23,997 nucleotides of DNA from positions 1 through 23,997 of the forward strand of contig CAZXSA010000047.1 of the NCBI GenBank assembly GCA_964642815.1, given 5' to 3'. The notes beneath the pieces are model-generated. The model worked only from the letters and a program-made list of their open reading frames with translations, did not search any database and was not told the DNA's origin. Origin of the DNA: JAAYCU01 sp964642815. Its GTDB lineage: Bacteria; Planctomycetota; Phycisphaerae; UBA1845; PWPN01. Of this stretch, positions 1 to 5,899 are shown one piece after another (position 1 is the first letter of the stretch; the number at the start of each line of letters is the position of its first letter). The position numbers and the translations under genes are program-made.

Positions 1-51
1 ACCTGCCTTCGCCAAGGCTTCGGCAGGCAGGGTTCGGGGCGTTGCTCTCGG
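1..51. repeat. Palindrome-bearing intergenic repeat, copy A
   Basis: This 51-bp stretch is repeated at 1264-1314 with only two mismatches. Its core (2-27) is a near-perfect hairpin with arms CCTGCC and GGCAGG around an inner CGCC-AAGG segment. No coding frame explains the conservation. It is seen directly in sequence. The family is probably a short dispersed palindromic element of the REP type, which is an inference. The window edge truncates whatever lies to the left. Confidence 0.8.
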
Positions 52-175
52 CGTGGAGGCGAGAAGGTGTAGGTTCACGTCCGCGAGGTGGTAGCGACGG
101 GTTGAAACAGGGAGCGCGGCTCACGTAGGCGGATTCGCCGTAATCCTTTGCCAGCAACGGGATGTTTTTTGTAAC
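52..175. other. Non-coding stretch, nothing clear
   Basis: I see no credible gene here. A short hairpin (GGCGGATTCGCC, 128-139) and a 13-nt direct repeat are visible: CGACGGGTTGAAA occurs at 95-107 and again at 235-247, just past the methyltransferase stop. No promoter is convincing. Confidence 0.4.
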
Positions 176-210
176 AAAACGCCTGGCCAGTGGTCTGAGC
201 TGGCGTTTTT
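176..210. terminator. Bidirectional Rho-independent terminator
   Basis: An inverted repeat pairs AAAACGCC (176-183) with GGCGTTTT (202-209) and is followed on the plus strand by a T run. On the minus strand the stem is followed by TTTTG. It lies about 50 bp past the stop of the minus-strand methyltransferase gene, so it most likely ends that transcript, and it could also stop plus-strand transcription entering from the left. Confidence 0.65.
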
Positions 211-218
211 ATTAACTC

Positions 219-260
219 AACCAGCCGCATTGTTCGACGGGTTGAAAGAAGCGGCTGGTT
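219..260 (-). other. Stem-loop directly after methyltransferase stop
   Basis: A perfect 10-bp inverted repeat, AACCAGCCGC at 219-228 and GCGGCTGGTT at 251-260 with a 22-nt loop, begins immediately after the stop codon at 261-263. It lacks a T tract, so it may be an mRNA 3'-end stabiliser placed ahead of the terminator at 176-210. Confidence 0.5.
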
Positions 261-1019
261 TCAGGGCTTTCGAAAGAGGTACATAGCCCAGCCCAGGCAG
301 TTGCGGCCCCAGCGGAGATAGGCGTCGCGACTCCTGCGGGTGCTGCGAAGCAGAGCGTCCACGTCGGGATCGTCTGGATGGTCGGCCGCATATCGCTCCG
401 CAGCCCGCCATTGGAGCCCCTCGTAACGGTCCCAATCGTCCGGGCTGGCCACCAGCGTATAGAGGAGAGCGAGGCCCACGTCCTCGCCAATGGTCACGTT
501 CCCGGCGTGGGAACCGCACAGGTTGGGATCAGCGCCCGTGAGCTTCAGGTATTCCGGGTCGGGGGCGGCCATCCAGAACGGCTCGCCTACGAGCACCAAG
601 CCGCCGGGCCGGGTCATCTTAATCAGGGCCTCCAACGTGCCCCGGTGATTCTGGTACACCCAGGAGCCACCGATGCAAGAGGCCAGGTCCAGACTCTCCG
701 GAGCATTCGGCTCGTACTTGCCGCCGTCCATGTGGAGCAGCTCGATGCGGCCGGCCAGGCCCCGGGTTTCCACGTTCTTGCGGGCCGCCTTGATGGTGTA
801 GGGCGAAAGGTCGATGCCCGTAGCCTTCACGTTGTATGCCTCGGCGACGAGGCAAAGGAACTCTGCTTTGCCGCAGGCCACGTCCAAGACGCGACCGCCC
901 TCCGGCAACCGTAGGAGACCCACGAGCTCCTTGGTCTTGTCCAGGCTCAAGGGGTTCATGACCGTGTGGTCAGTGTGGGTGATGCCGTAGTACTTCCACA
1001 TGTCCATGCCCAAGTCCAT
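261..1019 (-). CDS. SAM-dependent class I methyltransferase
   Basis: A 252-residue soluble protein with a Rossmann methyltransferase fold. Motif I is VLDVACGKAEF (residues 44-54), a variant of the glycine-rich SAM loop, followed by the acidic post-I strand end GIDLS (68-72). A motif II/III region around DLASCIGGSWVY and the RPGG turn typical of the family (before LVLVGEPFW) are also visible. It most resembles small-molecule methyltransferases of the UbiE/cyclopropane-synthase type; the substrate cannot be read from sequence. The ATG at 1019 is preceded by AAAGGG with suitable spacing. A promoter (1103-1131) lies upstream and a hairpin plus terminator downstream, so the gene appears monocistronic. 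It has no functional link to its neighbours that I can see. Confidence 0.85.
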   Translation of the reverse strand: MDLGMDMWKYYGITHTDHTVMNPLSLDKTKELVGLLRLPEGGRVLDVACGKAEFLCLVAEAYNVKATGIDLSPYTIKAARKNVETRGLAGRIELLHMDGGKYEPNAPESLDLASCIGGSWVYQNHRGTLEALIKMTRPGGLVLVGEPFWMAAPDPEYLKLTGADPNLCGSHAGNVTIGEDVGLALLYTLVASPDDWDRYEGLQWRAAERYAADHPDDPDVDALLRSTRRSRDAYLRWGRNCLGWAMYLFRKP

Positions 1020-1102
1020 GATCGGGCCCTTTCTATCCGCTCCGATTGGTTTACGGTTGGTTGTTCCTTCATCACCTGTTGGTAACTTGCTCCCAGCCGG
1101 CG

Positions 1103-1131
1103 ATCATACTAATGCTCCCAGTCAGGATCAA
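1103..1131 (-). promoter_or_regulatory. Sigma70-type promoter for methyltransferase gene
   Basis: On the minus strand TTGATC (1131-1126) and TATGAT (1108-1103) are separated by exactly 17 nt. The -10 box matches the consensus at 5 of 6 positions. Transcription would start near 1096, giving a leader of about 77 nt before the ATG at 1019. Confidence 0.55.
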
Positions 1132-1189
1132 GGCAGGTAGCGTGGGCGTCGGTGGCGATGGAGTCATGCCGTCCTCCCTTCGCCGACAA

Positions 1190-1345
1190 GTTCAAAATCA
1201 CGGCACGCCCCGGTGCGAACGGGTCTGTTAACTGGGCGAGGGCTATTTACGAGAGAGTTGGAGACCTGCCTTCGCCAAGGCTTCGGCAGGCAGGGTTCGG
1301 GCCGTTGCTTTCGGGGACCGGGGCGGAACGTGCAGATTGGATCAA
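1190..1345. repeat. Diverged intergenic repeat, copy 1 (with insertion)
   Basis: Positions 1190-1264 align with 2041-2115 at a constant offset of 851 bp with scattered mismatches. After a 30-bp interruption at 1265-1294 the similarity resumes at 1295 against 2116. Both copies share a frame encoding GSV-(N/K)-W-(A/V)-RA-(I/V)-YER-(V/I)-G, so a decayed coding fragment is possible. Confidence 0.65.
1264..1314. repeat. Palindrome-bearing repeat, copy B
   Basis: This matches window positions 1-51 with two substitutions. The palindrome 1265-1290 (CCTGCC/GGCAGG arms) plus CAGG interrupts the older repeat at 1190-1345. The related copy at 2041-2160 lacks it. Confidence 0.75.
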
Positions 1346-1531
1346 CCCGATATTGGCTTACGAGATGGCGTGATGTAGTTATATTCTCAGCGCACGTTGA
1401 GTCCGAGCGTGGCCGCAGTCCACCTAAAGCCGCGAGATGCTTGATTCCCTCTCATTTCAGTGGTAGTGTCCCTTCTGGACCAGCAGTCGGCAGGTATCTG
1501 GAGGTACATATGAAGAATCAGGGCAGAGCGT

Positions 1532-1981
1532 ATGCGTAGTCAGGCAAAACTCGTAAGACATCTGGGAGGATTGTTTGTCGCTACGGGCGGCGGCCTACTT
1601 GCCGGTTATCTGGTCGCCCTGGGGGCGATGGGATCCTACACGCATGTCAAGTGGCCAGTCTTGGCAGGGTTCCTGCTGGGGACGCTCAGTTCCCTGACGG
1701 CTCCGAGTCGGCAAGTGCTAGTTGCATTGTGCGGGGGTAGCGTCGCAGTGGTCGCGGCAGTGGTAAAGATCGTTCTTGTCCAGTTCCAGAGCGGATACTG
1801 GCCGATTACCGACGAATTCACCATCGCCGTGTACGGTACCGCTACGCAAGCTACCATGCGAATCGCAGTCATCCTTGGTATCGCGATCGTTATCCCATGT
1901 CTACTTGCCGCGACTTTGATCGCCCTTGCCAAAAAGCTCTGCACGCCGACAGACAGGCCGCGGCAACTGCTTGAACATTAA
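1532..1981 (+). CDS. Small integral membrane protein, four predicted helices
   Basis: A 149-residue hydrophobic protein that I cannot assign to a family. Predicted membrane segments lie near residues 10-32, 40-56, 63-86 and 108-132. A short basic N-terminus (RSQAKLVRH) suggests a cytoplasmic N-terminus, and the C-terminal tail is polar. The start is uncertain: the only good ribosome-binding site (GGAGG, 1500-1504) belongs to an ATG at 1510 in another frame, whose 9-codon ORF overlaps this start (TATGCGTAG, 1531-1539). Either a short leader peptide is translationally coupled to this gene, or an indel separates the two frames. Repeats flank the gene on both sides. It is probably a real gene, function unknown. 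Confidence 0.6.
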   Translation: MRSQAKLVRHLGGLFVATGGGLLAGYLVALGAMGSYTHVKWPVLAGFLLGTLSSLTAPSRQVLVALCGGSVAVVAAVVKIVLVQFQSGYWPITDEFTIAVYGTATQATMRIAVILGIAIVIPCLLAATLIALAKKLCTPTDRPRQLLEH

Positions 1982-2248
1982 CCTGGTGCTGTTGGCGCTG
2001 AACCAGGCCAGTCTGCCTGTTAATCAGTTACCCAGGGCAGGTTCGAAATGACGGTAGGGTCCGAGACGAACGGGTCTGTTAAGTGGGTGAGGGCTGTTTA
2101 CGAGAGAATCGGAGAGTTCGCGGCCGGTTTTTCGGCCAACGGGCGAACCCGTATTGATTGCGTTCGGGCCCCAAAGTCTCGCCCGCGAACCAGAGAACAC
2201 CCAGCATGACAGGGCTATTCAGGCTCAAGAAATGAGTTATCGGTTAGT
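1982..2248. other. Intergenic region, repeat copy and stem-loop
   Basis: A hairpin (CCTGGT 1982-1987, ACCAGG 2002-2007) starts directly after the membrane-protein stop; it lacks a T tract, so its terminator role is uncertain. Repeat copy 2 fills 2041-2160. The rest, up to the end of the abiEii gene, shows no gene. Confidence 0.5.
2041..2160. repeat. Diverged intergenic repeat, copy 2 (empty site)
   Basis: This pairs with 1190-1345. At 2115/2116 the sequence runs straight from GGAGA into GTTCG, where copy 1 contains the 30-bp palindromic insertion. This is direct evidence for gain or loss of the palindrome at one site. Confidence 0.65.
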
Positions 2249-3097
2249 TTATTTGAGCTTTTCCAACTGTCCTAAAAACAGCTCCTTGCTCCATAAGTCA
2301 AGCGATGGCTGTTCCGCCACCCGCACGAAACGCCGGACATCTTCCGCGGCTTGTTTCCAGTTCATTGAGACGATTTTACGTTCCAGCTCATTCAACAGCC
2401 ACGCCTTGTCCACCGTGATGGATTGTCCTTGCCACGGGCCAAGTTGATTAATTGCCGAAGTCAAAAAATCATAATTGATGCCGGTGCGATTGCCGGTGTA
2501 CCAGATAAAATCGTACCAGTCCCGTCCCTTGATGTATTCGCGGCAGAGCAGGGCGTGAATTTTTCCAGCGAATAAACTGGGCCTGTCCTGCACCGCCACC
2601 GATGAAACAAACGGAAAATCCAGATATTTCAACTCATGACCACTACCCGATGGTGGGTTGGTGTCCACTTCCAATTTGATTCTGATTATCGCCATCGGGC
2701 CGGCTGGCTTGGCGTGACGCAGGTCAATCACTTTGCCGAGGGAATCGTCTTTCAGGAATGCTTTTTTAACCGTCGCATCGGCTTTGTCGCGGTCGGTGAT
2801 TTGAATGTTGTATCCATAAGCCGCCAATTCATCGGTCAGATGTTTGATGTGGTCTTTCAATTGGAAATCAGGAGTGGCCTCTCTCAGAATAAAATTCATA
2901 TCCTCTGAAAAACGATTCAGACCATAGAAGATGCGCAGACAGGTTCCGCCCTGGAATAACGCATGTTTGAAAAAGTCGCCTCGGCCAAGCGCGGCCAGTA
3001 CCACTTCCTGCGTAATCTCGCGAATGGCCTGTTGCTCCTCGACATCCGTTTTGCAGTTATAGTTCAACAATCGCTGCTGGATCATTTGTACGCTCAT
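2249..3097 (-). CDS. abiEii: AbiEii-family nucleotidyltransferase toxin
   Basis: A 282-residue member of the AbiEii/AbiGii (DUF1814) nucleotidyltransferase family, the toxin of the AbiE type IV toxin-antitoxin and phage abortive-infection system. The nucleotidyltransferase signature is visible: GGT (50-52), then RFSEDMNF (62-69), where the usual second aspartate of the D-x-D/N pair is Asn68. Family motifs LFAGKIHALL (175-184) and GRDWYD (191-196) follow. The length is normal. The ATG overlaps the antitoxin stop by 4 bp (ATGA, 3094-3097), so the two are translationally coupled. Related enzymes transfer nucleotides to RNA, with tRNA acceptor stems shown for some (family knowledge); the target here is unknown. 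Base composition looks more AT-rich than the neighbours, suggesting transfer. Confidence 0.9.
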   Translation of the reverse strand: MSVQMIQQRLLNYNCKTDVEEQQAIREITQEVVLAALGRGDFFKHALFQGGTCLRIFYGLNRFSEDMNFILREATPDFQLKDHIKHLTDELAAYGYNIQITDRDKADATVKKAFLKDDSLGKVIDLRHAKPAGPMAIIRIKLEVDTNPPSGSGHELKYLDFPFVSSVAVQDRPSLFAGKIHALLCREYIKGRDWYDFIWYTGNRTGINYDFLTSAINQLGPWQGQSITVDKAWLLNELERKIVSMNWKQAAEDVRRFVRVAEQPSLDLWSKELFLGQLEKLK

Positions 3098-3729
3098 GAC
3101 TTCACCTCACCAAGCCACCCGGTCAAAAAACGCTTCACCCGGCCATTGCTGTAATTGTCCAATAACGCCTCGATTTCTTCCGTCGTAACGCAGGCCAGTT
3201 CATCCTCGTCGATTCGCAGGCTGCCGATAGGATCGTCAATTCTCGTCCAGTTCAACTGGTGGATATAGAGATAGTCAACCAACGCTTTAGCGGGCGAGGC
3301 CATGAAAAAAACATTGCCGTTTTCGTCATTGCATCGTTCAACGCCAAGGAAGAACGTATGCTGTGGAACACGCTTGTAACTGAATACACCCAGAGGCGTC
3401 TCGAATTCCTTACTGTTGCCGAAGCTCGCACAGGTGTAAGCGTAGACCGCCTCTGGAATCCAGCCGTGGTGACTGAGGGTGGTCTCCATGCTGATGTAAC
3501 TGGGGCCGTAAATCCGCTGGGCCAAACTGTAAATGCTAACAGGCTTTTTCTGGAATTCCGGAGCCAGGCAGTAAAGACCCCGGCGGATATTCAGAATTTC
3601 CCCGGCAGACATAGCACGTTTGATCAGCCCCTGACGGCTGAAATCTGTTCCGTCAACCAAAGCGGCCACGTCCGATTGCGTGAATACCCCTGTTGGGGCC
3701 CTAAAAAATTGTTCTGTTAGCCTGTTCAT
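3094..3729 (-). CDS. abiEi: AbiEi-family antitoxin and autorepressor
   Basis: A 211-residue AbiEi-type antitoxin. The N-terminal winged helix-turn-helix spans about residues 14-60 (FTQSDVAALV to RRGLYCLA). The C-terminal AbiEi domain includes YISMETTLSHHGW and the ASPAKALVDYLY segment characteristic of the family. In studied AbiE systems AbiEi represses its own operon by binding inverted repeats in the promoter and also neutralises AbiEii. Here the promoter lies between two matching palindromes (3749-3765 and 3819-3835), which fits. The ATG at 3729 follows a weak purine stretch. The gene overlaps the toxin gene by 4 bp. Confidence 0.9.
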   Translation of the reverse strand: MNRLTEQFFRAPTGVFTQSDVAALVDGTDFSRQGLIKRAMSAGEILNIRRGLYCLAPEFQKKPVSIYSLAQRIYGPSYISMETTLSHHGWIPEAVYAYTCASFGNSKEFETPLGVFSYKRVPQHTFFLGVERCNDENGNVFFMASPAKALVDYLYIHQLNWTRIDDPIGSLRIDEDELACVTTEEIEALLDNYSNGRVKRFLTGWLGEVKS

Positions 3730-3748
3730 GCCATATATTTCTCTAAAA

Positions 3749-3765
3749 TAGTCGAATAATGACTA
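3749..3765. promoter_or_regulatory. AbiEi operator, promoter-proximal palindrome
   Basis: An imperfect palindrome, TAGTCGAATAATGACTA, lies just downstream of the -10 box, over the expected transcription start. About 31 nt around it (3746-3776) repeats at 3816-3846 with a spacing of exactly 70 bp. Its position and family precedent make it a likely AbiEi binding site. Confidence 0.75.
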
Positions 3766-3774
3766 CTTCTGTTA

Positions 3775-3803
3775 AATATACGACATATTCGGCAGAAAGT
3801 CAA
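3775..3803 (-). promoter_or_regulatory. Sigma70-type promoter of the abiE operon
   Basis: On the minus strand TTGACT (3803-3798) and TATATT (3780-3775) are separated by 17 nt, a near-consensus promoter. Transcription would start around 3768, inside the proximal operator, and read into abiEi at 3729. Confidence 0.8.
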
Positions 3804-3818
3804 CATTTCTTCATGAAA

Positions 3819-3835
3819 TAGTCAGAATATGACTA
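3819..3835. promoter_or_regulatory. AbiEi operator, distal palindrome
   Basis: TAGTCAGAATATGACTA is a near-perfect palindrome upstream of the -35 box. It is the same direct-repeat unit as the proximal operator, 70 bp away (about 6.7 helical turns), so bound repressors would lie on roughly similar faces of the promoter. Confidence 0.75.
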
Positions 3836-3864
3836 CTTCCGTGAATTTTATCCATAAAGTTCAT

Positions 3865-4095
3865 TCACATCTGTTGCTGGGCAGTCCAGTCTAGCTGGAG
3901 AGCGATTGCCTCCGCCCGGGCGGACATCGTTTCAAGGTAAGCCAGTTCCCAGGGACCGCGATGCTTGGAGGTGTATTTATGGATATTGTGGTCTGGATGG
4001 TTGTGCTCGGCCACGCGACGTTGCAAATCCTCGGTCTGGCCAATGTAACGCCGACCGGTAGACTGACTTACGAGCACATAAACATAATAGGCCAA
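3865..4095 (-). CDS. Small GIY-YIG domain protein, probably degenerate
   Basis: A 76-residue single-domain GIY-YIG protein. The first strand YVYVL (4-8), the RRYIGQT strand (15-21), the arginine helix LQRRVAEHN (24-32) and the HRGPWELAYLE region are typical. The family usually runs about 80-100 residues and ends with a helix carrying the metal-binding glutamate (R-E-x-x-x-K). Here that helix reads AIALQLDW and stops ten residues later, so Gln67 seems to replace the glutamate and the C-terminus is short. Nuclease activity is doubtful. The likely start is TTG at 4095, one base beyond the 3' end of tRNA-Asn, so the tRNA acceptor end (GGGGAG) sits where a ribosome-binding site would be. It is on the same strand as the downstream abiE operon. 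Confidence 0.7.
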   Translation of the reverse strand: MAYYVYVLVSQSTGRRYIGQTEDLQRRVAEHNHPDHNIHKYTSKHRGPWELAYLETMSARAEAIALQLDWTAQQQM

Positions 4096-4096
4096 T

Positions 4097-4169
4097 CTCC
4101 CCGAGCTGGACTCGAACCAGCAACCTAGCGGTTAACAGCCGCTCGCTCTACCAATTGAGCTATCGGGGA
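4097..4169 (-). tRNA. tRNA-Asn (GTT)
   Basis: The minus strand folds as a 73-nt cloverleaf. The acceptor stem is TCCCCGA/TCGGGGA with a G discriminator, the D arm is GCTC...GAGC, the anticodon stem AGCGG/CCGCT encloses loop CTGTTAA (anticodon GTT), and the T arm is CTGG TTCGAGT CCAG. CCA is not encoded. A GIY-YIG gene begins at once downstream, and a structured leader lies upstream. Confidence 0.95.
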
Positions 4170-4336
4170 ATATTCGGTTTCTCTAACTCGCCGGTTGCCC
4201 ATCGACCGCGGCTAATCCGCCACAGGCGGACCCGTTCAATCGATGGGTCGATCCTCTGAACCAAGCCCCCTTCCCGACTTCCATCGGGGTACCCGCAAAA
4301 CGGATCGAACGAGTGGGCTGGTTCAGCTTTCCTGAT
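4170..4336 (-). ncRNA. Structured leader upstream of tRNA-Asn
   Basis: Between the putative promoter and the tRNA lie about 160 transcribed nt with nested inverted repeats. An outer stem pairs CTGAACCAAGCCC (4256-4268) with GGGCTGGTTCAG (4315-4326), with one bulge. Inside it TCCCGA/TCGGGG forms a small hairpin. A second domain pairs CCCATCGA (4198-4205) with TCGATGGG (4239-4246) and encloses TCCGCC/GGCGGA. I recognise no Rfam family. It could be a stable 5' leader, a separate small RNA, or a palindromic mobile repeat. Confidence 0.35.
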
Positions 4337-4364
4337 AGTTTATCTACCCGCACGGCCGTGTCAA
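4337..4364 (-). promoter_or_regulatory. Putative promoter for tRNA-Asn
   Basis: On the minus strand a perfect TTGACA (4364-4359) is followed after 16 nt by TAAACT (4342-4337). Its placement gives a leader of about 160 nt before the tRNA. The -10 match is only 4 of 6. Confidence 0.45.
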
Positions 4365-4646
4365 CCACACAATTTATCGAACCGAATTAGTTTATATGGC
4401 CCCTTCATGGGACCATCGCGGAGTTATCGGCCGTTGGTATCTTTGAAACTATCGCAGCAAATGCTTGACTTGTTATCGTCCAGCAAGAGCCATTCAAAAT
4501 GATTCAGTATAATTCCGCTTACCCATGCGACCGATTATACGGCGCGGGATGGCCGTCCACCCCAGTTGGGTAACTGGTTGGCTAACATTGAAGGAGGGCA
4601 GGAAACACCGTAGGATGGTAACGGTCCGGCCGGGGTAGTGCCCTGC
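4365..4646. other. Intergenic region upstream of tRNA-Ile2
   Basis: No gene is seen. A perfect TATAAT (4508-4513) has no good -35 partner; TTGACT at 4465-4470 is too far upstream. A hairpin CCAGTT/AACTGG (4562-4577) and an ACCGT/ACGGT hairpin (4607-4625) lie in what would be the tRNA leader, and GCAGG (4598-4602) can pair with CCTGC (4642-4646). Confidence 0.4.
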
Positions 4647-4719
4647 GGGCCCGTAGCTCAGCGGTTAGAGCAGGCGACTCATAATCGCTTGGTCGGGGGT
4701 TCGAATCCCTCCGGGCCCA
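4647..4719 (+). tRNA. tRNA-Ile2 (CAT, lysidine-modified)
   Basis: A 73-nt cloverleaf with acceptor GGGCCCG/CGGGCCC and discriminator A. The anticodon loop is CTCATAA (anticodon CAT). The D-arm to variable segment around GGCGACTCATAATCGC matches, from memory, the E. coli minor isoleucine tRNA rather than initiator or elongator Met tRNA. TilS would convert C34 to lysidine so that it reads AUA. CCA is not encoded. Confidence 0.88.
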
Positions 4720-4891
4720 GTCAGATATTGTCATCAAGACTTTCCTCATTCCCGGGGCTGGAAGAGGGTATACCCGAGAACGTAACCGTAGGCTCGACTT
4801 AAATTAAAGCTTGCACCACGATCATACACTGGCATCTTGCTCGCCAGGTTACAACAAAATTCCCGGCCGCGATTCAGGCGGATGCCGAACC

Positions 4892-4921
4892 TTGATCCGA
4901 TTACATCAGATGCCTTATTAT
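4892..4921 (+). promoter_or_regulatory. Promoter for deacetylase-like lipoprotein
   Basis: TTGATC (4892-4897) and TATTAT (4916-4921) are separated by 18 nt. The start would be near 4928, 40 nt before the ATG at 4968. The rest of 4720-4949 shows nothing else. Confidence 0.5.
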
Positions 4922-4967
4922 ATCGAAAGCATATACTTGGGAAAGACGAGTGCGCGAAGGATTTGCC

Positions 4968-5858
4968 ATGAAAACAGGAATATTGCTTGGTTGGCTGCTG
5001 GCGAGCCTTTTCCTCGCAGGTTGCGATATAGGAGAGGGCAACGGAGATTCCGATACTCATCTTCGCCTCAATATCCGAGTGGTGGCCGAAACCGCGGATG
5101 ATCTTGAGAATTTGAAGAAAATCACGGATGCACTGGAACTTAGGGGTTTGACCGCCACGCTGCTCTTAACCGCCGATTTCGTGCAGGCCAACTGCGAGCA
5201 GGTACAGGCTTTTCAGGAAGCCGGTTTTGAAATCATGGCCTATGCTCCCGCCCAGAAAATCGACGGTCAGAGCGTTACCCTGTCCATGCTTTCCGAGCAG
5301 GAACAAACCGATTACTTGCAGGCGATCAAGGATGCTTTCGACGCTTGTCTGGCCATTCCGGTCGAAGGGTTCGGTTCCGCCGGGTTCGATCAGAATGAAA
5401 GTACCTGGGGCATCGTGGAGGCATTGGGTTATACCTATAACCTGGGTTTCCTGGCCCACACGATCCGGAATTTGCCCGGACACGAGGGGGCATTCCTGCC
5501 TTACCAGAGTGAGGCATACGCCTTCTGGGCCGTGCCCATGTGCGCCGCCTATATCAACAAGCAGTGGTTCCCGCTCAGCGATGCCTACTTTGTCAACCAG
5601 CTCGATGCCGCGGGATGGGAAACCCTGCTGAAAGATCAGCAACTGAATCTCATGATCAACCTTAATCGGCCGTTGATGATTGAAGTACACGCCCAACACA
5701 CCGGAGCGGACGACGCCTGGCTGGACGCCCTCATGAACATTATCGCTGAAGCCCGGCAGAAAGAAGCCGTCTTCGTGTCCGTTAAGGAACTTGTCGAATG
5801 GTCTGAAACGCAGTATTGCGCTCCCTGTCAACAAAAGCATAGGTTGACCACGCCATAA
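4968..5858 (+). CDS. Lipoprotein with degenerate polysaccharide-deacetylase-like domain
   Basis: A 296-residue lipoprotein. I chose ATG 4968 because GAAGG sits 7 nt upstream and it opens directly into a signal peptide ending in the lipobox LAGC (residues 16-19). The mature part resembles NodB/polysaccharide-deacetylase barrels: an ETADD strand, then LELRGLTATLLLTADF and EAGFEIMAYAP, which align with the 'GhkaTfFltG' and 'GHEIgnHs' segments. The metal-binding HxxxH histidines and the catalytic TFDDG are not preserved, so it is probably non-catalytic or a divergent carbohydrate-binding relative. A C-terminal YCAPC pair is present. It is convergent with the octaheme lipoprotein gene, and the link to electron transfer is only positional. 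Confidence 0.65.
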   Translation: MKTGILLGWLLASLFLAGCDIGEGNGDSDTHLRLNIRVVAETADDLENLKKITDALELRGLTATLLLTADFVQANCEQVQAFQEAGFEIMAYAPAQKIDGQSVTLSMLSEQEQTDYLQAIKDAFDACLAIPVEGFGSAGFDQNESTWGIVEALGYTYNLGFLAHTIRNLPGHEGAFLPYQSEAYAFWAVPMCAAYINKQWFPLSDAYFVNQLDAAGWETLLKDQQLNLMINLNRPLMIEVHAQHTGADDAWLDALMNIIAEARQKEAVFVSVKELVEWSETQYCAPCQQKHRLTTP

Positions 5859-5873
5859 CCGAGTGAATCCATC

Positions 5874-5898
5874 CAGGCCGAAAATGCCGCGCGGCCTG
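5874..5898. terminator. Stem-loop between convergent genes
   Basis: CAGGCCG (5874-5880) pairs with CGGCCTG (5892-5898), a 7-bp GC-rich stem between the stop codons at 5858 and 5900. No T tract follows on either strand, so termination is plausible but unproven. Confidence 0.4.
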
Positions 5899-5899
5899 C

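Larger units (their letters stand above)
1020..1531. other. Intergenic region with promoter and repeats
   Basis: This 512-bp gap separates the divergent methyltransferase and membrane-protein genes. It holds the methyltransferase promoter (1103-1131), a diverged repeat copy (1190-1345) and the palindromic element inserted within it. Small open frames here have no family resemblance and overlap the repeats, so I do not call genes. No strong promoter for the downstream plus-strand gene was found. Confidence 0.6.

Noticed and set aside
1213..1539. 108-codon open frame across the intergenic repeats
   Set aside because: It runs through the palindromic insertion and the repeat, with no ribosome-binding site or recognisable domain.
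2249..4169. Integrative element with attachment sites at tRNA-Asn
   Set aside because: The setting is suggestive, but I found no integrase and no second copy of the tRNA 3' end within the window.
4591..4646. RNase P RNA-like phrase (GGAGGGCAGGAAAC) upstream of tRNA-Ile2
   Set aside because: The conserved GAGGAAAGTCC core and the roughly 350-nt architecture are absent. Only short hairpins remain.
5805..5840. Possible heme site CAPC at the end of the deacetylase-like lipoprotein
   Set aside because: The residue after the second cysteine is Gln, not His, so it is not a CXXCH motif.
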